DNA of 64,000 bases from Clostridiales bacterium (GCA_029268065.1 JAJUHC010000016.1:1-64000), one strand, 5' to 3'. Positions 1 to 8,539 are shown, counted from the first letter of the stretch. Notes: generated from the sequence alone by a model not told the origin. Translations and numbers: made by a program.

Positions 1-1
1 A

Positions 2-91
2 TTCTGGGGTAAACCCGGCAAGGATGACAATTGCTGCTGCATATTGATTATTCTGGCTCTGCTTTTCCTGTGTTGCTGCTGCAACGACTGA
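2..91 (+). CDS. Small Cys-rich single-pass peptide, C-terminal part (clipped by window edge)
   Basis: The first 91 bases read in one open frame to TGA and give 29 residues; the start lies outside the window. A charged stretch (GKPGKDD) leads to CCC, then a hydrophobic run (ILIILALLFL) and CCCC with a short polar tail. This looks like a tiny membrane peptide with Cys clusters at both membrane faces. The mini-gene at 25569 has the same plan (hydrophobic run followed by Cys-rich tail), so the two may be members of one family. It is too short for the ORF track. I do not know its function; metal binding or a spore-associated role would be speculation. A strong hairpin follows 39 bases downstream. 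Confidence 0.5.
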   Translation, partial: FWGKPGKDDNCCCILIILALLFLCCCCND

Positions 92-129
92 TGCTCAAGA
101 TAACCAGAGGATTCAAACTATACGGCCCG

Positions 130-159
130 AAAAGCTGCGGGAGCAAACCCGCAGCTTTT
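130..159. terminator. Rho-independent terminator, usable on both strands
   Basis: A perfect 12-bp stem (AAAAGCTGCGGG / CCCGCAGCTTTT) closes a 6-base loop. The A-tract before and T-tract after make it a terminator for the Cys-rich mini-gene on the + strand and possibly for the leftward PEP carboxykinase gene. Confidence 0.8.
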
Positions 160-228
160 ATAAAAAGTACTTACCTGCATCTTAGGCAAATACTGTAATC
201 CTTACGGAAGGCCTGCTCACTCATAATT

Positions 229-257
229 CGGTACCCGGCTCGTCGAGCCGGGTACCG
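229..257. repeat. Perfect 14-bp inverted repeat with 1-base centre
   Basis: CGGTACCCGGCTCG is followed by one T and its exact reverse complement. It lies between the stop of the leftward PEP carboxykinase gene and the bidirectional terminator. There is no U-tract on the minus strand, so it is either an mRNA 3'-end stabilising hairpin or a protein-binding palindrome, not a textbook terminator. Confidence 0.6.
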
Positions 258-270
258 TCATTTTACAAAA

Positions 271-2031
271 CTATTTCAGGTTATTATCCAAAACAGAGAG
301 CTCGTGCTCCAGCGCCTTTGGAAGCTTTTCTCCGAATTTTTTGTAGAAGGCTTTGATTCCCTCCACCTCTTCGCGCCAAAGCGTCTTGTCGACCTCCAGC
401 AGGCTTTTCAGCGTCTCTATTGAAACGCCCGACCCATCCAGGTTTATATCCTCCGGCTTCGGCAAATAGCCTATCGCGCACTCCTCGGCGCCGATTTCGT
501 TAAAGCACCTTGCGATGATCCACTCGAGGACGCGCATATTTTCGCCAAATCCCGGCCAGATAAACTGCCCCTTGTCGTCGGTTCTGAACCAGTTTACATT
601 GAATATCTTAGGTTTGTTCGGGATATTGTTTCCCATGTCAAGCCAGTGCTGCCAATAATCGCCCATATGATACCCGCAGAAGGGAAGCATAGCCATCGGG
701 TCGCGGCGCACGACGCCCACGTCGCCTACGGCGGCCGCGGTGGTCTCGGAGGCCATAATAGAGCCTACGAACACGCCGTGCTGCCAGTTCCGGCTCTGAT
801 AGACGAGCGGAGCGGTTTTTGCCCGCCTTCCGCCGAATATGATCGCCGAAATAGGCACGCCCCTGGGATTGTCGAATTCGGGGGATATGCAGGGGCAATT
901 CTTTGCGGGGGCTGTAAAGCGGGAGTTGGGATGCGCGCCCTTTTCGCCGGAATCAGGATCCCAGGGTTCTCCCTTCCAGTTAATGGCGCCTTTGGGAGGA
1001 TTTTTGTCCAGACCTTCCCACCAGACAGTATTGTCTGAGGTGAGAACAACGTTTGTGAATATCGTATTTTTCTTTGTGGTTTCGAGAGCGTTGGGGTTTG
1101 ATTTTGCGTTTGTTCCCGGGGCAACGCCGAAGAAGCCGTTTTCGGGGTTCACGGCCCAGAGACGGCCGTCTTCGCCCACGCGCAGCCACGCGATGTCGTC
1201 TCCGACGCACCAGACCTTATATCCCTTTTTCCTGTAAATCTCAGGAGGAATAAGCATTGCAAGATTGGTTTTTCCGCAGGCGGAGGGGAAGGCGGCGGCA
1301 ATGTAGCGGACCTCGCCCTTCGGGTTTTCAAGCCCGAGAATAAGCATATGCTCGGCAAGCCACTTCTCCTTGCGCCCAAGATAGGAGGCAATTCTCAGCG
1401 CGAAGCATTTCTTGCCGAGAAGGACGTTTCCGCCGTAGCCTGAATTCACCGACATGATTGTGTTTTCTTCCGGGAAATGAACGATATATCTGTTCTCGGC
1501 GTCGAGGTCTGCCTTTGCGTGGAGGCCTTTTATGAAGTCGGGGCTGTCGCCAAGCGCCTCAAAAACCTCCTTGCCCATCCTCGTCATTATCGCCATGCTC
1601 ACGACTACATATATGGAGTCGGTAAGCTCTACGCCGTACTTAGCAAACGGGGAGCCCACGACGCTCATGGAATAGGGAAGGACGTACATCGTGCGGCCTT
1701 TCATAGCCCCGGTGTAGAGCGCCTTGAGCTTTGCGAGCATTTCTTTGGGCTCCATCCAGTTGTTAGTCGGACCCGCGTCCTCCTTATTCCTGCTGCATAT
1801 ATAAGTCCTGCCCTCAACGCGCGCAACGTCGTTGAGAGCCGAACGGTGCAGGACGCACCCGGGAAGCTTTTCCTCGTTGAGTTTTATCAGCTCACCCGTT
1901 GCAAAGCCCTCAGAGCGCAGAGCGTCGAGCTGCTCCTCCGAACCGTCAATCCATACGACCCTGTCAGGCTGAGTCATAGCCGCCATCTCGGCCACCCAAT
2001 CCAATACATGCTTATTGGTGGTAAGCGCCAT
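271..2031 (-). CDS. pckG: Phosphoenolpyruvate carboxykinase (GTP)
   Basis: Converts oxaloacetate and GTP to PEP, GDP and CO2 (or the reverse, anaplerotic direction) in the cytoplasm. The protein shows the GTP-PEPCK signature FPSACGKTNLAM (kinase-1a P-loop, about residue 260), the PEPCK-specific loop SGYGGNVLLGKKC and the metal/kinase-2 segment VGDDIAWL. The length of about 586 residues is normal for the GTP family and longer than ATP-type enzymes. The ORF track starts at a TTG two codons upstream; I prefer the ATG at 2031 because AGGAGG lies 7 bases before it. It appears monocistronic with its own promoter and ends in a strong palindrome. Confidence 0.95.
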   Translation of the reverse strand: MALTTNKHVLDWVAEMAAMTQPDRVVWIDGSEEQLDALRSEGFATGELIKLNEEKLPGCVLHRSALNDVARVEGRTYICSRNKEDAGPTNNWMEPKEMLAKLKALYTGAMKGRTMYVLPYSMSVVGSPFAKYGVELTDSIYVVVSMAIMTRMGKEVFEALGDSPDFIKGLHAKADLDAENRYIVHFPEENTIMSVNSGYGGNVLLGKKCFALRIASYLGRKEKWLAEHMLILGLENPKGEVRYIAAAFPSACGKTNLAMLIPPEIYRKKGYKVWCVGDDIAWLRVGEDGRLWAVNPENGFFGVAPGTNAKSNPNALETTKKNTIFTNVVLTSDNTVWWEGLDKNPPKGAINWKGEPWDPDSGEKGAHPNSRFTAPAKNCPCISPEFDNPRGVPISAIIFGGRRAKTAPLVYQSRNWQHGVFVGSIMASETTAAAVGDVGVVRRDPMAMLPFCGYHMGDYWQHWLDMGNNIPNKPKIFNVNWFRTDDKGQFIWPGFGENMRVLEWIIARCFNEIGAEECAIGYLPKPEDINLDGSGVSIETLKSLLEVDKTLWREEVEGIKAFYKKFGEKLPKALEHELSVLDNNLK

Positions 2032-2049
2032 GTGCAATCCTCCTAAAAC

Positions 2050-2078
2050 ATAATGAATAATATACTGAAGCCAGTCAA
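2050..2078 (-). promoter_or_regulatory. Probable sigma-A promoter of pckG
   Basis: On the minus strand TTGACT (-35) is separated by 17 bases from CATTAT (-10), about 20 bases upstream of the pckG ATG. The -35 matches 5 of 6 and the -10 4 of 6 positions. Confidence 0.4.
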
Positions 2079-2151
2079 TTTACTGACATTCTAGTCTTTG
2101 TTATAGGAAAAATCAAGTTTCTATAAAATACGCCGTATCTTTATGTGAAAA

Positions 2152-3018
2152 TTAAAAAAATAATTTACCGTTGATAAGATTTGATATTCTTGCAAAGCCT
2201 CCGATATCAAGCGCTTCGCCGCGTATATTCTCAGAGTATCCGCATGAAACGATAATGTCCGCAAGCTGATTTTTGCTGAGACGATCATTAAAAATTGCAA
2301 AAAGTCCGTTAACAAGTGTTTTTCTTCTTTGAGCAAAAGACGATTTTACAATTTTGAAAAACAGACTTTCATTTTCTATTTCGGCAGGGGGGAGCGCTCT
2401 CATTTTCAAAGAAACCACGGAGGACCAGACCTTGGGCTGGGGGATAAACGAGTGCGGCGGCACGTCGAAAAGCGGTTCAGGTTCTGTAAAAAAATTAACA
2501 TAAATCGTAAAAGCTCCGTAATCAGGGGTGGAGGGGGAGGCGCAAATCCTGCGCGCCACCTCGCGCTGGACCATAACCGTGATGTTGTCAAAGCATTTAT
2601 CTTCGATAAGCTTGGATAAAAGGGGAGAGGTGATATTGTAAGGAATATTGGCGCAGACCAAAGGCCTGAGCCCCGCAAAATGATTTTTTACTAAATCTGG
2701 AAAATCAACCTTCAAAGCATTGTCGCTAAGAACACTCACATTTGAATAGTCTTTGAGCGTCTCCGAAAGCACGGGGAGCAGAGCCTTGTCGAGTTCAACG
2801 GCAATCACTTTTTTAGCCCTCACGGCCAAGGAGGCAGTTAAAGAGCCAATACCGGGGCCGATTTCAACAACGCCGCAGCTATCGTCGATATTTGACAATG
2901 CGACAATTTTTTCCGGTATCGAAGGATCGATCAAAAAATTCTGACCCATGGACTTGGAAAAGTGAAAACCGTGCCGTGAGAGAAGAGCCTTGATGTCGTT
3001 GATATTGCATAAATCCAT
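2152..3018 (-). CDS. rsmA: 16S rRNA (adenine1518-N6/adenine1519-N6)-dimethyltransferase
   Basis: RsmA/KsgA dimethylates the two adjacent adenines in the helix 45 loop of 16S rRNA during small-subunit maturation. The sequence has the SAM-binding motif VVEIGPGIGSLT and the catalytic NIPYNI motif, with the family's N-terminal SMGQNFLID. The ORF track begins 18 codons upstream at an ATG without a ribosome site; the ATG at 3018 has GGCGGA before it and gives the usual start (MDLCNINDIKALL), so I use that. The product is 288 residues, normal for the family. In Bacillus this gene sits beside rnmV; here the RNase M5-like gene is 13 kb away. Confidence 0.93.
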   Translation of the reverse strand: MDLCNINDIKALLSRHGFHFSKSMGQNFLIDPSIPEKIVALSNIDDSCGVVEIGPGIGSLTASLAVRAKKVIAVELDKALLPVLSETLKDYSNVSVLSDNALKVDFPDLVKNHFAGLRPLVCANIPYNITSPLLSKLIEDKCFDNITVMVQREVARRICASPSTPDYGAFTIYVNFFTEPEPLFDVPPHSFIPQPKVWSSVVSLKMRALPPAEIENESLFFKIVKSSFAQRRKTLVNGLFAIFNDRLSKNQLADIIVSCGYSENIRGEALDIGGFARISNLINGKLFF

Positions 3019-3223
3019 AAGATTTCCGCCTGTATGTTTATTATTGGAGAAAGCAAAACAAAGGTTTATCATTAACTAAACTTGTACTTTGTTTCGGAGC
3101 GAAAAAAACGGCTCTCGCAAGCCAGTCCCGTTTTCCTCGCCATTTTTATCGCGGAAGCTTGAATTTGACAGCGGGGGCGGGGGTTGAGGGATGATTGCGC
3201 CAAGCCCGCACTCCGCTGTAATT

Positions 3224-3251
3224 ATTAAACAAAATAAAAATTTTGTTTAAT
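3224..3251. repeat. AT-rich 12-bp perfect inverted repeat
   Basis: ATTAAACAAAAT and its reverse complement flank AAAA in the 283-base gap between rsmA and the acyltransferase. It may fold at the 3' end of the leftward acyltransferase transcript. The rest of the gap shows no gene. Confidence 0.45.
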
Positions 3252-3301
3252 TCGGAGTAGGGCTAAGACAAAATAATTAGAAAAAATACCTGCAAATTTG
3301 A

Positions 3302-4096
3302 CTAATTAGACGCCTGATTGGAGGGTTTGAATTTTTTCCTGGTCTGATGCTCTTTGTCAAGGACCGCTTTTCTCGCCGGTATGCCAGTCAGCGTATCCAA
3401 TGCGTTCTGCGCCTCAATCACACTATCCAGCCACAGCTTTTTATGCTCGTCAAAATTTCTGCAGTCTTTCCTTACGATAATCGGTTTGCCGAAAACCATA
3501 CGATTGTCCGCCCCTTCGACTGCCTGCTCGATAAATGCTGGCAAAACTGGAATTTCCAGCAGCCTTGCCAGCCAAAAGGCTCCCGGTTCGATATCTTCCA
3601 CACTGTCCTTGTTTATATCATAAATCGTTCCCTGAGAAAAAATCAGAAAATGCTTTGGTTTTTCGCCTTCTTCAAACCATTTAACCGCGGCTCTCATAGC
3701 GGCCTTTGAGCCCCCGAAATTGTTGCGATCAACCGCGGTAACTTTTTCCATTTCCAAAACCGGCATAAGCTCCTCAGGGATTGAAACCCCGTTAAAGCAG
3801 TTTTCCTTCGCGAAAACAAAAAGCTGCGGATAAGACTTTTTGGCTTTATGCATAAGCTCATAATAATAGCTCATTATAAGAGGAGCGTCGGAATCGGTTA
3901 AATGATTTGAAGCTATAACATAAGAAGCGGATGTAAAATCCTCCGGTACATTGTAAGCCTTAAAATTATACACTTTTAATAGCATTTTCTTAACTTCAAT
4001 CAAGCGGTTTTTCAGTTTTTCCGGATCATTTACAATACCAAGTATTTCTCTGATCGCTTCCTCGTTGAACAGTGAACTTGCATTGAACAAATGCAT
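3302..4096 (-). CDS. PlsC-like 1-acyl-glycerol-3-phosphate acyltransferase family protein
   Basis: A 264-residue soluble-looking member of the glycerolipid acyltransferase (PlsC) fold. The catalytic HX4D motif is present as NHLTDSD (about residue 69) and the second conserved block appears as FSQGTIYD, a variant of FPEGTR. A hydrophobic VLPAFI segment follows, as in the family. The N-terminal ~60 residues lack an obvious membrane anchor, and the altered FPEGTR block (Q for E, I for R) makes the exact acyl acceptor uncertain. The start ATG follows GAGGGGGA. The gene stands alone between DUF6873-like and rsmA genes with no shared operon context. Confidence 0.72.
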   Translation of the reverse strand: MHLFNASSLFNEEAIREILGIVNDPEKLKNRLIEVKKMLLKVYNFKAYNVPEDFTSASYVIASNHLTDSDAPLIMSYYYELMHKAKKSYPQLFVFAKENCFNGVSIPEELMPVLEMEKVTAVDRNNFGGSKAAMRAAVKWFEEGEKPKHFLIFSQGTIYDINKDSVEDIEPGAFWLARLLEIPVLPAFIEQAVEGADNRMVFGKPIIVRKDCRNFDEHKKLWLDSVIEAQNALDTLTGIPARKAVLDKEHQTRKKFKPSNQASN

Positions 4097-4132
4097 AGTC
4101 TTCCCCCTCTGACAATGCGGATCGCTGCCGCT

Positions 4133-4894
4133 TTAGTTTGAGTGCTCCTGGATAGGTATCATTGAGCCGACGTCGAACACAGGTTCGTCTGTCAGAAACA
4201 TTATATCTATATTTGACTTTTCAATGAAAGCGAGTATCTTTTTCTCGTCCGGATGCTCGTGCAGTCTTCCGGTAAACGCGATTATGCCTTCAGACAATTT
4301 TCCGCAGCAGCCGCCGATGAAACCGGTATCATAGCCTTCAAGCCTGATATGTCCGCTTTTAATGAGCAGGCTTTCAATCCCCAGCCGACCGGCAAGGCTG
4401 TGTATTCCCATATCGCTCGTGATGATTCTGTCCCTCTTTAAAACGCATACGGAACATTTTGTATATCCCTGGCGCACGTTATGGCATTCTAGCCCTGAAA
4501 AGTCGGCATCTGAAATAATAACAGGGTCTGTATGTTTTAAATTATGGAGCAGTCTGTTACCTAATATGCAGGCATTCAGGCCTATATCGTGAGGATAATC
4601 GGCCTTCTGAGGCTTTGCCGCTTTTATAAGCTCCAAACCGTGCGGAGCCGACGCTTTCAGCTTATCGTAAACAGCGCCGGCCGCGGCCAGCCGGTTTCCG
4701 CCCAAATGGCATACAGACATATCGGCGTGTGAAGCCGTCTGCGGCGCGATATCAGGGTTTTCCGGGATTTCAAGCACCGAAATTCCCTGATTTTCCAATA
4801 TTTTAACTAGTATTTTTGAGTATTTTGCCCCAATTAATACGGTTTTTACTTTTTTTTCGGGCAAATTTGGTTCCTTAACGAAGCGAAATTCCAC
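4133..4894 (-). CDS. DUF6873-like protein (predicted GME/pentein-type fold)
   Basis: About 254 residues. The segments HLGGNRLAAAG, ITSDMGI and TGFIGGCCGKL resemble a clostridial family that I recall as DUF6873, described as a GME-fold protein related to amidinotransferases. I cannot confirm this without a search, and the enzymatic function is unknown. The ORF track extends 50 codons further, but that extension lies antisense to a small gene with a good ribosome site (4969-5133). I therefore take the GTG at 4894, which has AAAGGA 12 bases upstream and a plausible first strand (VEFRFVKEP). It is divergent from the CxC mini-gene across a 74-base promoter gap. Confidence 0.5.
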   Translation of the reverse strand: MEFRFVKEPNLPEKKVKTVLIGAKYSKILVKILENQGISVLEIPENPDIAPQTASHADMSVCHLGGNRLAAAGAVYDKLKASAPHGLELIKAAKPQKADYPHDIGLNACILGNRLLHNLKHTDPVIISDADFSGLECHNVRQGYTKCSVCVLKRDRIITSDMGIHSLAGRLGIESLLIKSGHIRLEGYDTGFIGGCCGKLSEGIIAFTGRLHEHPDEKKILAFIEKSNIDIMFLTDEPVFDVGSMIPIQEHSN

Positions 4895-4968
4895 AGCCTG
4901 AACCTGTCCTTTATAATACGGAGAAATATGCGTAAAATAAGAGCTCAAATTAAAATGGAGGGTTAATG

Positions 4969-5133
4969 ATGAGTTATATCGCGTGCACCTGCGACTGCGT
5001 ATACCAGCGTGACGGAATATGCAATCTTGACCGGGCTGCGTCATCGGGCACTCCGGAGAACGAGGAGAATGCCTGCGTTCATTATATTAAAAGAACGGTT
5101 AAACGCCAATCGCGGCAAAAACAGCGGCCCTGA
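4969..5133 (+). CDS. Small CxC protein of 54 residues (clostridial MSYI-CTC family)
   Basis: An unlisted small gene: ATG at 4969 follows GGAGG by 7 bases and reads MSYIACTCDCVYQRDGICNL, then ACVHYI and a basic tail to TGA. Four Cys in a CTCDC...C...C arrangement suggest a small metal-binding knuckle. Closely similar ~50-residue clostridial proteins exist, often auto-named as a hydroxymyristoyl-ACP dehydratase without basis. A TATAAT hexamer lies at 4912-4917. It is divergent from the DUF6873-like gene and its 3' end overlaps the end of convergent radA by 35 bases. Function unknown. Confidence 0.7.
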   Translation: MSYIACTCDCVYQRDGICNLDRAASSGTPENEENACVHYIKRTVKRQSRQKQRP

Positions 5134-6457
5134 CGGTTTTAACGGGTATCACTTCAAGCCCGTTAGGCACGTTCATTTTTTCCCTGCTGTGCATAGGCAC
5201 GACACAGCGCTTAAAACCAAGACGGCTGACTTCCGAAAGGCGCTGGTCAAGCCTTGAAACGGCTCGTATCTCACCTGTCAGGCCGACTTCCCCAATTGCG
5301 GCAAGGTCGTCCCCGACCGGCTTGTCCAAATGCCCGGACGCGATTGCAAGCACAACCGCAAGATCTGCGGCGGGCTCGTCCAGAATCAGTCCGCCGATGA
5401 CGTTTATATAAGCGTCGGAGGAGTAAATGCTGAGCCCTCCCCTTTTTTCCAGCACCGCAAGCAGCATCATGGCGCGGTTATAATCGATTCCGTTGGAATT
5501 TCTTCTGGGGACGTTATAACTGGAAGGCGTTATAAGCGCCTGTATTTCAGCCAGTATCGGGCGGGAGCCCTCCATAACGCAGGTCACGCAGGTACCCGGG
5601 ACATTTTGAGGGCGCCCCGAAAGCAGCATTTCTGAGGGATTGGCGACCTCGGAAAGGCCGCGGTCGGTCATCTCAAAAACGCCTATCTCGTTTGTGGAGC
5701 CGAAACGGTTCTTGACGGCCCTGAGAATCCGGTAATTGAGATTCTGCTCGCCCTCGAAATAAAGTACGCAGTCCACCATATGCTCGAGCACCTTGGGACC
5801 GGCGATGGAGCCCTCCTTGTTGACGTGCCCTACTATAAAAACCGTTGTTCCGCTGCTTTTCGCGAGCTGCATGAGCGAAAGCGTGCAGTCTTTGACCTGT
5901 CCCACGCTGCCAGGCGAGGAATCAAGCGATTCGTTGTAAAGAGTCTGAATCGAATCGACGATAAGAATATCGGGCCTTACCGCCTCGACCGAATTCAGAA
6001 TTTCAGAAATGTTCGTTTCCGAGAGCACGAGCAGCTCCCTTCCGACGGCTCCGAGACGCTCGGCACGCATTTTGAGCTGCCTCACGGATTCCTCGCCCGA
6101 AATGTAAAGAACCTTCATATAACCCGTCAGGCAGGCGCAGATCTGGAGCAGCAGAGTCGATTTGCCTATTCCGGGAGAACCGCCCACAAGCACGAGCGAG
6201 CCCTTCACGGCGCCGCCTCCGAGTACCCGGTCAAGCTCCCCTATTCCTGTAACTATCCTGATTTCGTCGTCTGAGAGAACGTCCTTTATCGCTACGGGCT
6301 TGTTGGCGGCGACCGCCGTTCCCCTCTTCCCTGCCTGCTGGGAATTAGACGGCTGCTCCGATATCGTGTTCCAGCTGTGGCAGAAGCTGCACTGCCCTTG
6401 CCATTTCGGGAACTCGTTCCCGCATTGGGAGCAAAAATACACGGTTTTAGCTTTCAT
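5099..6457 (-). CDS. radA: DNA repair protein RadA
   Basis: RadA is a RecA-like ATPase with a Lon-like C-terminal domain that drives branch migration of recombination intermediates. The 452 residues show the N-terminal zinc finger (FCSQCGNEF...CSFCHSW), Walker A GGSPGIGKSTLL, Walker B ILIVDSIQ, the RadA-specific KNRFG motif and the inactive Lon-type domain at the C-terminus. It overlaps the upstream cwlD stop by 11 bases, indicating translational coupling. Its 3' end overlaps the convergent small CxC gene. Confidence 0.96.
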   Translation of the reverse strand: MKAKTVYFCSQCGNEFPKWQGQCSFCHSWNTISEQPSNSQQAGKRGTAVAANKPVAIKDVLSDDEIRIVTGIGELDRVLGGGAVKGSLVLVGGSPGIGKSTLLLQICACLTGYMKVLYISGEESVRQLKMRAERLGAVGRELLVLSETNISEILNSVEAVRPDILIVDSIQTLYNESLDSSPGSVGQVKDCTLSLMQLAKSSGTTVFIVGHVNKEGSIAGPKVLEHMVDCVLYFEGEQNLNYRILRAVKNRFGSTNEIGVFEMTDRGLSEVANPSEMLLSGRPQNVPGTCVTCVMEGSRPILAEIQALITPSSYNVPRRNSNGIDYNRAMMLLAVLEKRGGLSIYSSDAYINVIGGLILDEPAADLAVVLAIASGHLDKPVGDDLAAIGEVGLTGEIRAVSRLDQRLSEVSRLGFKRCVVPMHSREKMNVPNGLEVIPVKTVRAAVFAAIGV

Positions 6458-7166
6458 TATTTCCTCCGTAGAATCCGAGGTAGGCCGAGGCTATTGCCCA
6501 TGATATGCGCAGTCTGTATTCATCCGTCTTAAGCAGGGCATCCTCTGTGGGATTTGAAAGGAAGGCGCATTCTATAAGCACGGAGGTGCAGTCCGTATTC
6601 TTAAGAAGATGGATGTTGTCCGAAACTTCCTCAGCCGTCCTTTTGTTTTTGCTGTTAAGAGCCCTAATAAGCGTGTTTTGTATGTAAACCGCGAGCTCGC
6701 GGCTGTCGCCCTTCCTGCCGTAAAACACCTGAGCGCCGAAGGGCTGCTTGCCCGGGTAATTGTTCTGGTGAATGCTTATGAGAACGGGATTTTTCACGCT
6801 GTTTACAAGCTCTGCGCGCCTTTGCATATCGGAATTCTTGCGCGCCTTAACGGTCCTGGCGTCGCTGGGATAATTAAGCTCTGCGGTTTCGCGCGTCATG
6901 ACTGCCGGAACCCCGCAAAGCCCCATTATGAGGTCAAGCCTTTTTGATATATCCAGGTTGATTTCGCTCTCGACGGCGCCGCTTATGGATATGGCTCCTC
7001 CGTCCTCCCCGCCGTGTCCCGGGTCTATTACCAAAACCCGACTGGAGCTTATCACAAAACCCGATTGGACGGGAGCAACGGAGCGGCTTTGCAGAAAGGG
7101 AACGAGAAGCAGCGGCGCCAAAAGCACGGCAAGACAGTATTTTGATTTCATTATAAGAGATTTCAT
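6447..7166 (-). CDS. cwlD: Germination-type N-acetylmuramoyl-L-alanine amidase CwlD
   Basis: Amidase_3 family zinc enzyme that removes peptide side chains from muramic acid, the first step of muramic-delta-lactam formation in spore cortex. An N-terminal signal/anchor (KYCLAVLLAPLLLVPFL) precedes the catalytic domain with VIDPGHGGEDGGA (His, Glu), ISIHQNNY (second His) and the C-terminal VLIECAFLSNP Glu motif. 239 residues match CwlD size. A sigma-G-like promoter lies just upstream, as expected for a spore-cortex gene. It is transcribed with radA, which it overlaps by 11 bases. Confidence 0.9.
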   Translation of the reverse strand: MKSLIMKSKYCLAVLLAPLLLVPFLQSRSVAPVQSGFVISSSRVLVIDPGHGGEDGGAISISGAVESEINLDISKRLDLIMGLCGVPAVMTRETAELNYPSDARTVKARKNSDMQRRAELVNSVKNPVLISIHQNNYPGKQPFGAQVFYGRKGDSRELAVYIQNTLIRALNSKNKRTAEEVSDNIHLLKNTDCTSVLIECAFLSNPTEDALLKTDEYRLRISWAIASAYLGFYGGNNES

Positions 7167-7197
7167 TTGCCGGTACCCCCATCATATATCTTTTAGA

Positions 7198-7226
7198 TGA
7201 TATGAGGACGGGTCAAGCAATATGCA
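7198..7226 (-). promoter_or_regulatory. Sigma-G-like promoter of cwlD
   Basis: On the minus strand TGCATA (-35) and CATATCA (-10) are 16 bases apart. The B. subtilis sigma-G consensus is roughly GHATR and CATWHTA, so the -35 matches fully and the -10 at 6 of 7. The -10 ends about 32 bases before the cwlD ATG. Confidence 0.45.
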
Positions 7227-7260
7227 GACTCATAATATCATAAAAAAGCTGTGACGGCAA

Positions 7261-7292
7261 ATATAAAAATAAAGCCGCGGCATTGCCGCAGC
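7261..7292 (-). terminator. Rho-independent terminator after the DUF3048 gene
   Basis: On the minus strand GCTGCGGC-AAT-GCCGCGGC forms an 8-bp stem (one G-T pair) followed by TTTATTTTTAT. It lies 32 bases after the DUF3048 stop. Confidence 0.8.
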
Positions 7293-7323
7293 ATCAATCG
7301 GTAAAACATAATTCAATCCGGAT

Positions 7324-8382
7324 TCAGGAAATTTGCGCTTTTCTCTCTATGGGAAGGATGTTAATATAAGTAGTACCCGGCGAGAATATAAGATCGCTTC
7401 CGTCCTTAAGCCTGTATGCAAACTGTGAATCGCAGCTTTTCTTTGTCCAGATTATCTCAACATACTTTCCGTTGCAGGCGTAAATCCCTTCGCCGCTTCC
7501 GACAAGGTCTATATCGAGATGCATGGGGTCGTCCCTTGAAACCGATGAATGCTCCGCGTAAAGGACCAGCAGATTTTTTACAGCCGCCTGTTTTCCTGTA
7601 TTTCCGTCCTTATACGGCTCGCCGTACTGGCTTATGTGGTAAAGCCCGTCGCCGCCGCTGTAATCAAAGATTCCGGTTTTGTAGCCGGAAAACTCAACCT
7701 TTAAGGAGCTTGCCGGAAGTCCGCCCTCCGACGAGGGCTTTCCGAACTTCATATTACAGATATAGCCGTTTTTGTGCTGAAGCTGCTCTACGCTTTTGGA
7801 TATGTTCTCCGCTATAAGCTTTCCGTCGGTAAAGAGGCTGTGCTCGTACCCAAACGACATTCTGCCCTCGTCCCGGTAAAAAATCGTGGAGTTGTAAATG
7901 CCGTCCACATGGATTACCGGTCTCACCTCAAGGGCGTCGTAAGCGTAAACGCTGGCGCCGGCGTGAATCAGAATTGCGTCAAGTCCCTCCGCCAAATCTA
8001 GAAAATAGCTGCGAGTGCTTCTAACCGATCCGATTTTGCCAGCCTTGCCGATGTCCTGGTATACCGCGAGCATCCTGGTTATCCCCCCCTCCGCAAGCAC
8101 CTCGAATATAAGGTCCGCCGAGCCGATGCCGCACTGCGGCTGAGCCTCGATTATGTTATTCAGCATAACGGCGTATGGGCGGTTCCCGGAGAGGTCTTTT
8201 TCCGTTTGCAGCCCAGTCAGGGGGTTGAGGTAAGCAATTGGCGGCGGTGCGGTCGCCGGCGGCGGAGATACCGGGGCCGCTGTTGGCTTCGATGAGGCGG
8301 GCGCGCTTTCCCTCGCTGCAGGCGGACCGCAGGCGGCAAGCAATGCGCCGATCAAAACTGTAAGCATGAGTATTTTTTTCAA
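7324..8382 (-). CDS. DUF3048 (YerB-like) lipoprotein
   Basis: 352 residues with a lipoprotein signal peptide ending in a lipobox (LLAAC, Cys 18), then a Pro/Ala-rich linker of about 30 residues, then the DUF3048 domain, recognised by NPLTGLQTEKDLSGNRPYAV, SADLIFEVLAEGGITR and GSVRSTR. The protein should be tethered to the outer face of the cell membrane. The molecular function of the family is unknown; B. subtilis YerB is the namesake. It appears monocistronic, has its own terminator, and is divergent from the DUF4364 gene across a 157-base gap. Confidence 0.88.
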   Translation of the reverse strand: MKKILMLTVLIGALLAACGPPAARESAPASSKPTAAPVSPPPATAPPPIAYLNPLTGLQTEKDLSGNRPYAVMLNNIIEAQPQCGIGSADLIFEVLAEGGITRMLAVYQDIGKAGKIGSVRSTRSYFLDLAEGLDAILIHAGASVYAYDALEVRPVIHVDGIYNSTIFYRDEGRMSFGYEHSLFTDGKLIAENISKSVEQLQHKNGYICNMKFGKPSSEGGLPASSLKVEFSGYKTGIFDYSGGDGLYHISQYGEPYKDGNTGKQAAVKNLLVLYAEHSSVSRDDPMHLDIDLVGSGEGIYACNGKYVEIIWTKKSCDSQFAYRLKDGSDLIFSPGTTYINILPIERKAQIS

Positions 8383-8459
8383 TTCATCACTTCCAATATT
8401 TGTAATTATGTTTTAGATTATATTATTTCTTTTTTATTTTGTCAAAATATTTTTTGGGA

Positions 8460-8488
8460 TTGGCTAAAAGTACGAAATACTGTATAAT
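8460..8488 (+). promoter_or_regulatory. Sigma-A promoter of the DUF4364 gene
   Basis: TTGGCT and TATAAT with an ideal 17-base spacer, about 50 bases upstream of the GTG start. Confidence 0.7.
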
Positions 8489-8539
8489 ATCCTCGGAGCG
8501 GTTCCGATAAGGAAATACTTTGCCGCGGAGGAATTTGCC

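Noticed and set aside
1477-2046. 189-residue + strand ORF
   Set aside because: Fully antisense to pckG, no ribosome site, shadow of codon structure.
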